A DNA stretch of 41,652 nt from an uncultured Erysipelotrichaceae bacterium (GTDB taxonomy: Bacteria > Bacillota_I > Bacilli_A > Erysipelotrichales > Erysipelotrichaceae), in assembly GCA_902803055.1 (NCBI GenBank), contig CADCOR010000054.1, positions 1 through 41,652 of the forward strand, read 5' to 3'. The notes below the pieces were generated by a model. The model made no database searches and had not been told where the DNA came from. It was given only the letters and a program-made list of their open reading frames with translations. Every line of letters starts with the position of its first letter. Positions within the stretch are counted from its first letter, which is position 1. Made by a program: the position numbers and the translations under genes. This document shows, piece by piece, positions 16,217-26,118 of the stretch.

Positions 16217-17320
16217 ATGAGTTTAAGAGCCGGTATCGTCGGTTTGCCTAATGTCGGCAAGTCGACGCTGTTTAATGCCATAACCAATTCCCGTGTGGAA
16301 GCTGCCAATTATCCTTTTGCGACAATCGAACCCAATGTCGGTGTCGTCGAAGTCAAAGATGAAAGACTGATCAATCTCAGTGAGCTGTTTGAACCGGAAA
16401 GAACGATCTTTACTACTTTCGAGTTTACTGATATCGCTGGTCTTGTAAAAGGTGCTTCAACTGGTGAAGGGTTAGGCAACAAATTTTTAGCCAATATCCG
16501 TGAAGTTGATGCGATTTGTCATGTTGTGAGATGCTTTGAAGATCCTAACATAACCCATGTCTATGACCGCATTGATCCACTCGATGATATTGAGATCATC
16601 AATTATGAACTGCAGATGGCTGATATCGCAAGCTGCGAAAACCGGATCGCCAAAGTAGAAAAGAAAGCTCAGAACGCCAAGGAAAAGGAAGCGATTTTTG
16701 AATACAATCTGTTAAAGAAAGTTAAAGATGCTTTAGACCGCAATCAGAATATCCGCTCCTTGACTTTCAGCAAGGAAGAAGCTGAATATCTTAAACAGTT
16801 CAATTTCCTGACGGCAAAACCGGTCATCTATGTCTGCAACATCAAAGAGGATGAGATCAATGATCCTGATTCTAATAAGTTCTATGGACAGGTAAAAGAC
16901 TTTGCGGAAAAGGAAGGTTCTCAGGCTGTTGCGATTTCAGCTAAGATCGAAGAAGAACTCTCTGATTTATCCAAGGAAGAAAAGAAGGAATTTCTTGCCG
17001 AACTGGAGATTGAAAGAAGCGGCCTTGATGAACTGATCATCAAAGCTTACAAGACTTTAGGACTTGAGACTTTCTTCACTGTCGGAAAGGATGAATGCCG
17101 CGGCTGGACCTTTAAATCTGGCTATACAGCTCCGCAATGCGCCGGCATTATTCATACCGATTTTGAAAAAGGCTTCATTAAAGCGGAAGTCTATACCTAT
17201 GATGACATGATGGAATACCGTTCAGAAGCCAAGCTCAAAGAGGCTGGCAAGATCCGTCTGGAAGGCAAGGACTATCAGCCTAAAGACGGAGACATCATGT
17301 TCTTCCGTTTCAATAACTGA
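16217..17320 (+). CDS. ychF: Redox-regulated ATPase YchF (OLA1 subfamily)
   Basis: This 367-residue protein is a ribosome-associated Obg-related nucleotidase. The G1 motif GLPNVGKST is near the N-terminus, G3 is DIAGLVKGAS, and the NxxE-type G4 of YchF (prefers ATP) is CNIKED. The C-terminal TGS-like domain ends DYQPKDGDIMFFRFNN, the family hallmark. The start at 16217 is chosen over an upstream in-frame ATG because GAGGTGAG precedes it and YchF proteins begin M-x-L-x-AGIVGLPNVGKS. The stop overlaps the tilS start (TGATG). Confidence 0.96.
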   Translation: MSLRAGIVGLPNVGKSTLFNAITNSRVEAANYPFATIEPNVGVVEVKDERLINLSELFEPERTIFTTFEFTDIAGLVKGASTGEGLGNKFLANIREVDAICHVVRCFEDPNITHVYDRIDPLDDIEIINYELQMADIASCENRIAKVEKKAQNAKEKEAIFEYNLLKKVKDALDRNQNIRSLTFSKEEAEYLKQFNFLTAKPVIYVCNIKEDEINDPDSNKFYGQVKDFAEKEGSQAVAISAKIEEELSDLSKEEKKEFLAELEIERSGLDELIIKAYKTLGLETFFTVGKDECRGWTFKSGYTAPQCAGIIHTDFEKGFIKAEVYTYDDMMEYRSEAKLKEAGKIRLEGKDYQPKDGDIMFFRFNN

Positions 17321-18525
17321 TGTTGACGCTTAAAGATTTAAGCAGTGATTCAAGATATCTTGTTGCTGTATCAGGAGGGCCGGATTCTATGGCCCTTTTG
17401 GATATGTGCCGCAGGATGTCTTTTTATATTGAAGCCGCTCATGTCAATTATCATAAAAGAAGTACGGCTGAGCGCGATGAAAAGATCGTCAGAGACTATT
17501 GCGATAAATATAATATTGTTTTTCATAAGCTCGATTATAAAGATAATAGTAGAGGCAATTTTCAGGCTAAGGCCAGAAAAGCCCGCTATGCCTTTTTTCA
17601 TGAGGTCTGCAGCCGCAATAAGCTGGACTTTGTTCTGGTCGCTCATCAGAAAGATGATCTTCTGGAAACATATCTCATGCAGAAAGAGAAGAAACTTGGC
17701 GTTGACTACTATGGTCTGAAACAGATCAACGAAATATACGGTGCCAAAGTCATCAGACCATTGCTGGATCTGGATAAGAATGATCTGCTTGTCTATTGCA
17801 AGGAAAATGCTGTTCCATATGGGATCGATGAATCAAACCTGCAGGATGATTATACCCGCAACTGCATCCGCCATCATCAGCTTGAACAAATGACCGCAGA
17901 GCAGAAGAGAAGGATCTGCGAGGAAATAGATAATTTAAATCAAGATAATGAAACACTTTTCAAACAGGCTTATAATGAACTCTATGATTCAAGATTAAGT
18001 GTTGAAGAGTTTGTCTCATGCAAAGGCCTTAAGCTCTTTCTGTCGCGCTGTTTTCCACATCATTCTGAATCTTTTCTTGATGAGATGATAAGACAGCTGA
18101 GCGTGTGCGAGCGCTGCATTTATCAAGGAGAGGGATTCTATATAGTTAAGGAATATGATTACATCGATATCTTTCCTGAAAGAAAAGAGTACGAGTTCGT
18201 AATTCGTGACCTGCATGATATTAAAGATATTCGCAATGAATACTGCTGCCTTGACTTCAAAGGCCGATCAACAGAAGGTGTAACGGTAGCTGAATCTGAT
18301 TTTCCATTAATTCTGAGAAGTGCCAAAGCTGACGATCAGATCAGGATGCACTATGGTCACAAGAAGCTGAATCGCTTTTTCATCGATCGCAAAATCGCCT
18401 ATAAAGACCGTCTGATCTGGCCGGTTTTATTGAACAGTCAGGGGGAAGTTATTTTAGTTCCGTTATTGGGCTGCAGCTGCGATCATTATTCTGATAATCA
18501 CAATATATTTGTGATAAAATTATGA
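17320..18525 (+). CDS. tilS: tRNA(Ile)-lysidine synthase
   Basis: This 401-residue PP-loop ATPase attaches lysine to C34 of the AUA-decoding tRNA-Ile. The PP-loop SGGPDS is at residues 18-23, and the AHQKDDLLETYLMQ segment matches the conserved HxxDDxxET block. The C-terminal TilS domain is present (RSAKADDQIRMHYGHKKLNR). It is shorter than the Bacillus protein but complete at both ends. The stop overlaps hpt (ATGA). tilS-hpt-ftsH is a classical Bacillota order. Confidence 0.94.
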   Translation: MLTLKDLSSDSRYLVAVSGGPDSMALLDMCRRMSFYIEAAHVNYHKRSTAERDEKIVRDYCDKYNIVFHKLDYKDNSRGNFQAKARKARYAFFHEVCSRNKLDFVLVAHQKDDLLETYLMQKEKKLGVDYYGLKQINEIYGAKVIRPLLDLDKNDLLVYCKENAVPYGIDESNLQDDYTRNCIRHHQLEQMTAEQKRRICEEIDNLNQDNETLFKQAYNELYDSRLSVEEFVSCKGLKLFLSRCFPHHSESFLDEMIRQLSVCERCIYQGEGFYIVKEYDYIDIFPERKEYEFVIRDLHDIKDIRNEYCCLDFKGRSTEGVTVAESDFPLILRSAKADDQIRMHYGHKKLNRFFIDRKIAYKDRLIWPVLLNSQGEVILVPLLGCSCDHYSDNHNIFVIKL

Positions 18526-19082
18526 AATATACGGAGGACTTTAAGATGCTGATGGATGATGTTAAGGAAGTTCTTATTTCGCAGGATGAGATCACTCAGA
18601 GATGCAAGGAACTGGGTGAAGAGATCTCCCGTGATTATAAAGATACAGTCCCGATCATAGTCGGACTGCTGAAGGGTTCGGTACCTTTTATGGCTGAACT
18701 GATCAAATACATCACGATCGATGTGGAACTGGAGTTTATGGCTGTTTCCAGTTATTCCGGCACTGAGTCAATGGGCGATGTGCGAATTCTTAAAGACCTG
18801 GACCGTTCGATCAAGGACAGAGATGTTCTGGTCGTTGAAGATATCGTCGATACCGGTAATACCTTATTAAAAGTCAAAGATCTTTTATATTCCAAAGGTG
18901 CAAGTTCGGTAGAAGTTGTTTCCTTGCTGGATAAACCGTCTCGACGTACGGTTGAAATAGAGGCTAAATATGTCGGATTTACGATTCCTAATGAGTTCGT
19001 GATCGGTTTTGGTCTTGATTTCAATCAGAAATATCGGAATCTGCCGTTTGTCGGCATACTTAAAGAGGAGTGTTACAGATAA
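18522..19082 (+). CDS. hpt: Hypoxanthine phosphoribosyltransferase
   Basis: This 186-residue purine-salvage enzyme converts hypoxanthine (and guanine) plus PRPP to IMP or GMP. The PRPP-binding motif VVEDIVDTGNTL is at about 104-115, the flexible-loop segment is SSYSGTESMGD, and the base-recognition region FVIGFGLDFNQKYRNLPFVG is intact. It overlaps tilS by 4 nt and lies 3 nt before ftsH. Confidence 0.95.
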   Translation: MKYTEDFKMLMDDVKEVLISQDEITQRCKELGEEISRDYKDTVPIIVGLLKGSVPFMAELIKYITIDVELEFMAVSSYSGTESMGDVRILKDLDRSIKDRDVLVVEDIVDTGNTLLKVKDLLYSKGASSVEVVSLLDKPSRRTVEIEAKYVGFTIPNEFVIGFGLDFNQKYRNLPFVGILKEECYR

Positions 19083-19085
19083 ACG

Positions 19086-21047
19086 ATGAGCAATAAAAAT
19101 AATAATAATAATGATAACAATAGAAGACCTTTATTGAGCTTCCTGCCTTATATCTTCGTATCGCTGTTTCTGATCATTATGGCTTTCTCAAGCCCGGCGC
19201 GTACGACTTCTACAGCTTTGAACTACAGGCAGTTCCATGAACTGCTGTCTTCAGATAAGATTCAGTCAGCCAAGGTTTCGGTAGACTATAATACGCTGAC
19301 GATCACTGGTGTTTATTCCGATGGCAACAATAACCGTCAGTTCTCAGCTATCATTCCGAATACAGAAAAAGCTTCAGATGAACTGCTGGAAGAACTCAAA
19401 GATGTCAAGAATGTCACCTTTGTGGATGCGAATGCCTCAAATTATCTGGTTGAACTGTTATCTTCAATCATTCCGCTGATCTTATTTGTGGTCGCCGGTT
19501 TATTTATCATGAACCGGATGGGTGCCATGAATTCCAATAAACAGGCCTTCGATTTCTCCAAATCGCGTGCACATCTGGAAGACAATATCAGGATCCGTTT
19601 CTCTGATGTAGCCGGCTGTGACGAAGAAAAAGAAGAGATGCAGGAGATCATTGAATACCTGAAGAATCCTAAGCGCTTTTCTAAGATGGGCGCAAGAATT
19701 CCTAAGGGTATCATCATGGTCGGTCCTCCTGGTACTGGTAAAACTTTATTGGCTAAGGCAGTAGCTGGGGAGGCCAATGTTCCGTTCTACTCGATTTCCG
19801 GTTCGGATTTTGTTGAAATGTTTGTCGGTGTCGGCGCCAGCCGTGTCCGTGATATGTTTGCGAAAGCCAAAAAGACGGCTCCATGTATGATCTTTATCGA
19901 TGAGATCGATGCCGTTGGCAGACAGCGTGGTGCCGGTCTGGGCGGCGGCCACGATGAAAGAGAACAGACCTTAAACCAGCTGCTTGTTGAACTGGATGGT
20001 ATGGCAGATAATGCCGGTGTCATCGTTATTGCGGCGACCAACCGTCCGGATGTCCTCGATCCGGCTTTACTCAGACCTGGACGTTTTGACCGCCAGATCA
20101 CGGTATCTTTGCCAGATCTCAAGGGCAGAGAGGCGATCTTAAAAGTTCATGCGCGCAATAAGAAGCTCGCAGATGATGTCAATCTGCTTAATCTGGCTAA
20201 GCGTACTCCTGGTTTTTCCGGTGCTGACTTAGAGAACGTGCTCAATGAAGCGGCGATCTTAGCGGTCAGAGAAAACGTGGAAGTTATAGGTACCAGACAG
20301 ATCGATGAAGCGATCGACCGTGTCATGATGGGACCGGCCAAGAAGTCACGTACTTATGATGAGTACACCAAGAAACTGGTGGCTTATCATGAAGCAGGAC
20401 ATGCGATCGTTGGTCTTAATCTGCCTGATGGTGCTATCGTTCAGAAAGTAACGATCATACCGCGCGGATCCGCCGGCGGCTATAACCTGATCACCCCGCG
20501 GAAAGAAAGAATTCTCAATTCCCGCAGAGAATTGCTTGATACAATCACATCTTATATGGGCGGCCGTTCTGCCGAAGAGATCTTCTTCAACGATATTACG
20601 ACCGGTGCATCCAGCGATATTCAGCAGGCGACAAGGATTGCCAAGGATATGGTTACCACTTATGGCATGTCCGATTTAGGACCGATCCAGTATAATGCCG
20701 GCAATGATTCTGTCTTCTTAGGCCGTGATTACAATTCACCATCCAATGCTTCTTCGCAGGTGGCTTATGAGATTGATACAGAAGTAAGAAAGATCATTGA
20801 AAGCTGCCACAAGGCGGCTAAAGATATCATCTCGAAAAACAAGAAGGATCTTATCCTGATTGCCGAAACGCTGATAGAAAAAGAGACTTTAACAGCGGAA
20901 GAGATCGAAGAACTTTTAGGCAAAGATGCCAAGAAGGCCGAAGATGCTAAGCCTCAGAAGAAAGTCATCTCCAGCAAGAAGGTCAAAAAGAATGCTCCGG
21001 CTGAAAAGAAGCCTGTAAAAAGAAAGACGAAGAAGACGACAGAATAG
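19086..21047 (+). CDS. ftsH: ATP-dependent zinc metalloprotease FtsH
   Basis: This 653-residue membrane AAA+ protease has transmembrane helices at about 18-36 and 120-142. Walker A GPPGTGKT is at 213-220, Walker B is [12 protein letters not shown], the second region of homology is [21 protein letters not shown], and the zinc motif HEAGH is at 435-439. It degrades misfolded membrane proteins and short-lived regulators. The C-terminal 40 residues are a Lys-rich low-complexity tail; such tails vary among species. A modest hairpin overlaps the stop. Confidence 0.97.
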   Translation: MSNKNNNNNDNNRRPLLSFLPYIFVSLFLIIMAFSSPARTTSTALNYRQFHELLSSDKIQSAKVSVDYNTLTITGVYSDGNNNRQFSAIIPNTEKASDELLEELKDVKNVTFVDANASNYLVELLSSIIPLILFVVAGLFIMNRMGAMNSNKQAFDFSKSRAHLEDNIRIRFSDVAGCDEEKEEMQEIIEYLKNPKRFSKMGARIPKGIIMVGPPGTGKTLLAKAVAGEANVPFYSISGSDFVEMFVGVGASRVRDMFAKAKKTAPCMIFIDEIDAVGRQRGAGLGGGHDEREQTLNQLLVELDGMADNAGVIVIAATNRPDVLDPALLRPGRFDRQITVSLPDLKGREAILKVHARNKKLADDVNLLNLAKRTPGFSGADLENVLNEAAILAVRENVEVIGTRQIDEAIDRVMMGPAKKSRTYDEYTKKLVAYHEAGHAIVGLNLPDGAIVQKVTIIPRGSAGGYNLITPRKERILNSRRELLDTITSYMGGRSAEEIFFNDITTGASSDIQQATRIAKDMVTTYGMSDLGPIQYNAGNDSVFLGRDYNSPSNASSQVAYEIDTEVRKIIESCHKAAKDIISKNKKDLILIAETLIEKETLTAEEIEELLGKDAKKAEDAKPQKKVISSKKVKKNAPAEKKPVKRKTKKTTE

Positions 21048-21060
21048 TCGTTTTCTTTTA
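21033..21060 (+). terminator. Probable terminator overlapping the end of ftsH
   Basis: An 8-bp stem with one G-T pair (21033-21040 with 21047-21054) closes an AGAATA loop and is followed by CTTTTA. It is weaker than the other terminators in the window, and the hslO -10 element starts inside its tail. Confidence 0.5.
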
Positions 21061-21064
21061 TAAT
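21059..21064 (+). promoter_or_regulatory. -10 element for a leaderless transcript of hslO
   Basis: TATAAT is separated from the hslO ATG by 8 nt (TAGTAAAT), so the predicted +1 (21071) lies 2 nt before the start codon. There is no Shine-Dalgarno and no convincing -35. Confidence 0.55.
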
Positions 21065-21072
21065 TAGTAAAT

Positions 21073-21945
21073 ATGAAAAATAATGTGTTAATAGCTACAG
21101 CATTAAACGATCACGCCCGGATCTATCTTCTTGATTCTACCGAAGTGGTTGAAACAGCCCGCAAGTTTCATGATCTCTGGCCGACCTGTGCAGCCGCTCT
21201 AGGCAGGACCTTATCAATTACCGGTTTATTGGGGCTGATGCAGAAAGAGGAAGAAGAAGCCGTAACAGTTACAATTAACGGCGGGGGACCGATCGGGACG
21301 ATTCTCTGTGTCGGCAAGGGCAATGGTCAGGTCAAGGGTTTCTGTGGCGATCCGCATATTTATGAGACCTATCCGAATTCTCATAAACTGGCCGTAGGCA
21401 AAGCGGTTGGTACCGATGGCTATCTCAAAGTCACCAAGAATCTGAAACTGAAACAGAATTATACTTCACAGACCAGACTTCAATCAGGGGAAATAGGTGA
21501 TGATTTTGCCTACTATTTTTCGGTATCGGAACAGATCCCCAGCATTGTTTCGGTCGGTGTTTTGGTTGATACTGATGATTCAATCAAGGCTGCAGGTGCT
21601 ATGATCATAGAACTGCTGCCAGGACACGAAGAAGAGGATATCAGATACCTGGAGAATCTTGATCTGAGGCCTATTTCTTCGATTCTGAGCGATGATAGAG
21701 ATCTTAGTAAGTATCTTTATTCGCTTTTCCCTTTGGCGCAGATAAGAGAGGAAAAACAGCTGTATTATCACTGTGACTGTTCACGGGAAAGATTTTTAAG
21801 AAATCTGCTGACGCTTCCCAAAAAAGACATCCTGGAACTTATTGCCGAAGGCGATGCCGATATCCGCTGTGAATTCTGTGAAAAGGATTATCATTTCTCC
21901 AGTGACGATTTGAAAATACTGCTTGAATATGTGGATAGGAAATAA
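21073..21945 (+). CDS. hslO: 33 kDa redox-regulated chaperone Hsp33
   Basis: This 290-residue holdase is activated by oxidation. The zinc-binding switch is visible as Cys234-x-Cys236 (HCDCSRE) and Cys266-x-x-Cys269 (CEFC). The N-terminal domain contains the conserved VTVTINGGGPIGTILC and VGTDGYLKVTKNL segments. It follows ftsH, as in many Bacillota. The ATG has no Shine-Dalgarno. The end overlaps the dus gene by 17 nt. Confidence 0.95.
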   Translation: MKNNVLIATALNDHARIYLLDSTEVVETARKFHDLWPTCAAALGRTLSITGLLGLMQKEEEEAVTVTINGGGPIGTILCVGKGNGQVKGFCGDPHIYETYPNSHKLAVGKAVGTDGYLKVTKNLKLKQNYTSQTRLQSGEIGDDFAYYFSVSEQIPSIVSVGVLVDTDDSIKAAGAMIIELLPGHEEEDIRYLENLDLRPISSILSDDRDLSKYLYSLFPLAQIREEKQLYYHCDCSRERFLRNLLTLPKKDILELIAEGDADIRCEFCEKDYHFSSDDLKILLEYVDRK

Positions 21946-22915
21946 GGAAATACAAAGTCCCATCATCATCGCCCCAATGGCCGGCATCAGTAATGATGCC
22001 TTTATTCAGCTGTGCTTTGAGTTTGAAGCAGGACTGGCTTATGGCGAGATGGTTTCGGATAAAGCGATTTACTATGGCAATGAGAAGACGATGAAGATGC
22101 TGGAATTTTCAAAAGACAATCATCCGCTGTCTTTGCAGCTGTTTGGATCTGATATCAGCACAATGGTCTATGCGGCGCAGTTTCTTGACAAGCATACGGA
22201 CTGTGACTTCATCGATATCAACATGGGCTGTCCGGTAAACAAGGTCGTCAAGACCGGAGCGGGCAGTGCCATGATGAAAAGTGAAGATCGCAGTGCAGAA
22301 ATAGTTCACAGAATCGTTGAGAATGTCAGTAAACCAGTAACGGTAAAAATGCGCTTGGGCTGGGACAGAGAACACATCAACTGTCTTTCGCTTTCCAGAA
22401 AACTTCAGGATGCCGGCGTAAGTGCCATAGCTCTTCATGCCAGAACAAGATCACAGATGTATTCCGGCAAGGCCGACTGGTCCTATATCAGATTATTGAA
22501 AGAAAATCTTTCCATTCCGGTTTTCGGCAATGGCGATGTCAGAAGCGTTGCGGATTTCATCAGGATGAAAGATGAAACGGGCTGTGACGGGGTCATGATC
22601 GGCCGTGGTATCATTGGCAATCCTTTTCTGATCAGACAGATCGCTGATTATCTTTCGGGCAAAGAAGTAAAAGAACTTAGTTATGAAGATAAACTGTCAT
22701 ATTGTCTTAAACATGCACAGAAACTTAAGGATCTCAAAGGTGAAAAACTTGCCCTGGCTGAGATGAGAGGCATCGCTCCTCATTATCTCAGCGGCATGTA
22801 TAACTCAACGGCCTATAAAGAAAAAATAAATCGCATGCGTTCCTATCAGGAACTTTGCGATATTGTTGAAGATTTCAGGAATGAATTAGCAGCTTATTAC
22901 AGCAGTGAACAATAG
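21929..22915 (+). CDS. dusB: tRNA-dihydrouridine synthase (DusB-like)
   Basis: This 328-residue FMN enzyme reduces uridines in tRNA D-loops. It starts IQSPIIIAPMAGISNDAFI after the first residues, has the catalytic Cys101 in INMGCPVNKVVKTGAGSAMM, the ALHARTRSQMYSGKADW block, and the FMN phosphate site GCDGVMIGRG. ATG 21929 is taken as the start; TTG 21923 in the same frame would add two residues, and neither has a clear RBS. The stop abuts the stop of ung on the other strand with no spacer. DusB is favoured over other Dus types by the hslO neighbourhood. Confidence 0.92.
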   Translation: MWIGNKEIQSPIIIAPMAGISNDAFIQLCFEFEAGLAYGEMVSDKAIYYGNEKTMKMLEFSKDNHPLSLQLFGSDISTMVYAAQFLDKHTDCDFIDINMGCPVNKVVKTGAGSAMMKSEDRSAEIVHRIVENVSKPVTVKMRLGWDREHINCLSLSRKLQDAGVSAIALHARTRSQMYSGKADWSYIRLLKENLSIPVFGNGDVRSVADFIRMKDETGCDGVMIGRGIIGNPFLIRQIADYLSGKEVKELSYEDKLSYCLKHAQKLKDLKGEKLALAEMRGIAPHYLSGMYNSTAYKEKINRMRSYQELCDIVEDFRNELAAYYSSEQ

Positions 22916-23584
22916 TCATCTGATCTGCCAGTCAATCGGATCTTCGCCATTAGCGATCAGGAAATTATTGGTTTTTGAAAAAGGTCTTGAACCGAAGAAA
23001 CCATTATAGGCGCTTAATGGTGAAGGATGAACTGATTCCAAGATCAGATGTTTTTTATTGGTGATGAAGGCTTTCTTGCTGCGGGCGTTTGAACCCCACA
23101 GAATGAACACAACCGGTTCATCTTTCGCGTTTATCTTTCTGATGATCGTATCAGTGAGTTCTTCCCAGCCCTGGCCGCGATGAGAATTAGCCCGATGAGC
23201 CTGGACGGTGAGAACCGTATTCAGAAGAAGCACACCCTGTTTAGCCCAGCTGATCAGAAAACCATGGTTTGGGATAGAACAGCCCAGATCATCATGAAGC
23301 TCTTTATAGATATTCTGCAATGAAGGAGGTACCATAACGCCTTTATTGACGGAAAAGGCCAGACCATGAGCCTGATTGGGCTCATGATAGGGATCCTGTC
23401 CCAGAATTACGACCTTGGTATCTTTGTATGGTGTAAGTTTTAAGGCAGTGTAGATATACTGCGGCAGGGGATAGATTGTTTTGCTTTTATATTCAGCATC
23501 AAGAAAACGGCGGAGCTGCTGATAATACTCTTTGTCAAACTCTTCTCCCAGTACATCGTCCCAATCATTGCCGATAATTTTCAT
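22916..23584 (-). CDS. ung: Uracil-DNA glycosylase (family 1)
   Basis: This 222-residue base-excision repair enzyme has the water-activating motif GQDPYH (Asp64) and the C-terminal HPSPLSAYNGFFGSRPF loop, both diagnostic of family 1 UDG. Length is standard. It is convergent with dusB without any gap, and divergent from folC across 27 nt. No Shine-Dalgarno is present; TACAAT lies 6 nt before the ATG. Confidence 0.96.
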   Translation of the reverse strand: MKIIGNDWDDVLGEEFDKEYYQQLRRFLDAEYKSKTIYPLPQYIYTALKLTPYKDTKVVILGQDPYHEPNQAHGLAFSVNKGVMVPPSLQNIYKELHDDLGCSIPNHGFLISWAKQGVLLLNTVLTVQAHRANSHRGQGWEELTDTIIRKINAKDEPVVFILWGSNARSKKAFITNKKHLILESVHPSPLSAYNGFFGSRPFSKTNNFLIANGEDPIDWQIR

Positions 23585-23590
23585 AAAGTA

Positions 23591-23596
23591 ATTGTA
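23591..23596 (-). promoter_or_regulatory. -10 element for a leaderless transcript of ung
   Basis: On the minus strand TACAAT is followed by six bases (TACTTT) and the ung ATG, so +1 would fall on the start codon. It lies 1 bp from the folC -10 on the opposite strand. Confidence 0.5.
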
Positions 23597-23597
23597 C

Positions 23598-23603
23598 TAT
23601 AAT
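23598..23603 (+). promoter_or_regulatory. -10 element for a leaderless transcript of folC
   Basis: A perfect TATAAT lies 8 nt before ATG 23612, so the predicted +1 (23610) is 2 nt upstream of the start codon. There is no Shine-Dalgarno. Confidence 0.55.
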
Positions 23604-23611
23604 ATGAATTA

Positions 23612-24817
23612 ATGATGTTCAGTAATATTGATGAGGCAATCAGCTGGATCTGTTCAAAAAGAAAGAATTATTCCTATGAACACTTTAAACAGATCGCTCA
23701 TCTAAAAGGAGATATACAGAATGGTTTCTATACGATCCATGTTGCCGGTACGGATGGCAAGGGATCTTTTGTTTCCTATCTCTGTGATCTGCTGATGTCC
23801 CAGGGCTATAAAGTCGGAACCTTTACTTCGCCTCATTATGTCACTCACCTCGACCGCATCAGGATCAATAAAGAAAACATCTCAGCTCAGTTTTTTCTTG
23901 ACAGTTTAAACAGAAACTATGATTTCTTTACAGAAAACGGTCTTTCCATGTTCGAGATGGATTATCTGATCATGGCTGAGTACTTTCATGCCGAAAAGGT
24001 CGATTTTGCGATCATTGAGACCGGTATCGGCGGACGTTTTGATTCAACCAATGTCGTGGAAGATACCGCCTTATCAGTTATTACAACTATCGGTTATGAT
24101 CACATGGACAGGCTGGGCAATACCCTGGCAGAAATCTGTTTTGAAAAGTGCGGCATCATCAAGGACAATTCAATGGTACTGATCGGGAAACTGCCGCCAG
24201 ACTGTGTGAATATCGTCAGGGAACAGGCGGATGCTCATCATTCGCAATTGTATATCCTTGATGATTATGTACAGACAGCACAAAGACATTTCAGATATCA
24301 CGATCATGAATATGAGCTTTCTTCCTATGCCTCATATCAGTTTCATAATGCTTCTTTAGCACTTCAGGCACTTGAACTCATCAGCAGAGACAGACATTTT
24401 GAAATCGATTATGACAGAGCAAAAAATGCTTTGCGCGTATCAAACTGGCCTTGCCGTTTCGAGATCGTCAGAGAAAATCCCAGAGTTATTCTTGATGGTG
24501 CTCACAACATTCATGGCATAAATGCTCTGGTGGAATCTTTTGATCAGTTTAAAGGTTCCAAATGCATTGTTTTCTCCGCCTTGAAACGCAAAGAATATGA
24601 AAAGATGATCAATGTGCTGAAAGAGCATTGCGATGAACTTTTTATAACATCTTTTGATTATGACGGTTCAATTGATCCGGCAGATTTCAAAGATTATCGC
24701 ACTTTTTCTGACTACAAAGAAGCAATCGATGAAGCGCTCAGAAACTACGATAATATATTGATCTGCGGCTCTTTATATTTTATGAGCGATGTTGTACTGA
24801 ACTATAAATTCAACTAA
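23612..24817 (+). CDS. folC: Folylpolyglutamate synthase / dihydrofolate synthase
   Basis: This 401-residue Mur-ligase-like enzyme adds glutamate to folates. The P-loop GTDGKGS (46-52) carries Asp where GTNGKGS is usual. IETGIGGRFDSTNVV and the C-terminal VILDGAHNIHG block are classic FolC signatures. The start is at the first of two adjacent ATGs; neither has a Shine-Dalgarno. Its product would polyglutamylate the folates used by the fhs-fchA-folD genes nearby. Confidence 0.92.
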   Translation: MMFSNIDEAISWICSKRKNYSYEHFKQIAHLKGDIQNGFYTIHVAGTDGKGSFVSYLCDLLMSQGYKVGTFTSPHYVTHLDRIRINKENISAQFFLDSLNRNYDFFTENGLSMFEMDYLIMAEYFHAEKVDFAIIETGIGGRFDSTNVVEDTALSVITTIGYDHMDRLGNTLAEICFEKCGIIKDNSMVLIGKLPPDCVNIVREQADAHHSQLYILDDYVQTAQRHFRYHDHEYELSSYASYQFHNASLALQALELISRDRHFEIDYDRAKNALRVSNWPCRFEIVRENPRVILDGAHNIHGINALVESFDQFKGSKCIVFSALKRKEYEKMINVLKEHCDELFITSFDYDGSIDPADFKDYRTFSDYKEAIDEALRNYDNILICGSLYFMSDVVLNYKFN

Positions 24818-24848
24818 AATTAGAGTATATAAAAGGGGTTAAAATAAT

Positions 24849-25625
24849 ATGATTGATTATTCTGAAGGAAGCGGCAAGCAATATCATATTGGAGTCGGAA
24901 AAGAAGATATCGGCGAGTATGTCATCCTGCCGGGTGATCCTGGTCGCTGTGCCAAGATTGCCAAATACTTTGATAATTCACAAAAGACCGGCCAGAACAG
25001 GGAATACGTCACTTATACAGGCTATCTCAATGGCACCAGAGTATCAGTGTGTTCGACTGGTATCGGCGGTCCCAGTGCTTCAATCGCCATTGAAGAGCTG
25101 TCAGCTTTAGGAGCGCATACTTTCATCAGAATCGGTACCTGCGGCGGTATGCAGCTGGATGTCAAATCCGGTGATGTCGCAGTTGCGACAGCTTCCATCA
25201 GAATGGAAGGTACGACCAGAGAATATGCCCCGATTGAATTCCCGGCAGTTGCCAATCTTGATGTAACCAACGCTTTAGTTGATGCCTGCAAGCGCCTGAA
25301 TCAGCCATATCATGTCGGTGTTTCGCAATCTAAAGATTCCTTCTATGGCCAGCATCGTCCGGAGACATTGCCTAATGGCGATGAACTGATCAGAAAATGG
25401 AAAGCCTGGCTGGCTTTGGACTGCAAGGTTTCTGAAATGGAATCAGCTGCCTTATTTGTTGTCGGTTCATATTTAAGAGTCAGAGTGGGAGCCTGCTTCT
25501 TAGTTGTGGCTAATCAGGAAAGAGCGAAAGCCGGTCTGGATAACCCGCAGGTGCATGATACCGATGGTGCGATCAGAGTTGCAGTTGAGGCTTTGAAGAT
25601 ACTGATTGATGAGGATAACCGTTAA
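24849..25625 (+). CDS. udp: Uridine phosphorylase
   Basis: This 258-residue nucleoside phosphorylase of the NP-I family has the phosphate-binding PGDPGRC (about 28-34), [26 protein letters not shown] and the ribose-binding SEMESAAL segment. The overall pattern follows E. coli Udp more closely than DeoD. It cleaves uridine to uracil and ribose-1-phosphate for salvage. AAGGGGT is its RBS. It overlaps the next gene by 17 nt. Confidence 0.88.
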   Translation: MIDYSEGSGKQYHIGVGKEDIGEYVILPGDPGRCAKIAKYFDNSQKTGQNREYVTYTGYLNGTRVSVCSTGIGGPSASIAIEELSALGAHTFIRIGTCGGMQLDVKSGDVAVATASIRMEGTTREYAPIEFPAVANLDVTNALVDACKRLNQPYHVGVSQSKDSFYGQHRPETLPNGDELIRKWKAWLALDCKVSEMESAALFVVGSYLRVRVGACFLVVANQERAKAGLDNPQVHDTDGAIRVAVEALKILIDEDNR

Positions 25626-26118
25626 AATCATCAGAGCTTTGAATTTCCTGGTGGCTGTATTGTTTGTGCTGCCGCTGTTCAGGCTTGATCTGTTTAAGGA
25701 AAATTATTCGACCCTTAGTTTTGATACTAGGGGTTATTTATATCTGCTGCTTCTTGGCCTGAGCAGCGGTTTTCTTTTAGCTTATGAAACCGCCATGATC
25801 GCAGGCAGAAAAAAAGGAATACTGATGTTTGCGACGATGATGATCGGTGTCATCGTTCCGCATCACTATCCCTATGATCTGCAAGGCAATATCCATTTAT
25901 TGCTGGCGTATCTTTCTTTTGCGATGCTGATCATCCTGACTTTCAGCAATATCACTATGGTTCATTGCCGCAAGCTGTATGATCTTCTATATTTTATGCT
26001 TGGCCTTGTCGCGATGCTGTATATCCGCTTTGCGATGGTCACGGCGCTAAGTGAACTGATCATTATTCTGGTCAGTCTGTATCTGAATTATCAGTGTTAT
26101 ACTAAAACGCTTCTATAA
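25609..26118 (+). CDS. Small multi-pass membrane protein, unknown function
   Basis: This 169-residue protein is almost entirely hydrophobic, with about five to six transmembrane segments (for instance [47 protein letters not shown]) and a GRKKG loop after the second. I recognise no family. ATG 25609 is used; an adjacent TTG at 25606 is the alternative. It is translationally coupled to udp by a 17-nt overlap, and its stop overlaps the convergent GNAT gene by 6 nt. Confidence 0.75.
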   Translation: MRITVKIIRALNFLVAVLFVLPLFRLDLFKENYSTLSFDTRGYLYLLLLGLSSGFLLAYETAMIAGRKKGILMFATMMIGVIVPHHYPYDLQGNIHLLLAYLSFAMLIILTFSNITMVHCRKLYDLLYFMLGLVAMLYIRFAMVTALSELIIILVSLYLNYQCYTKTLL

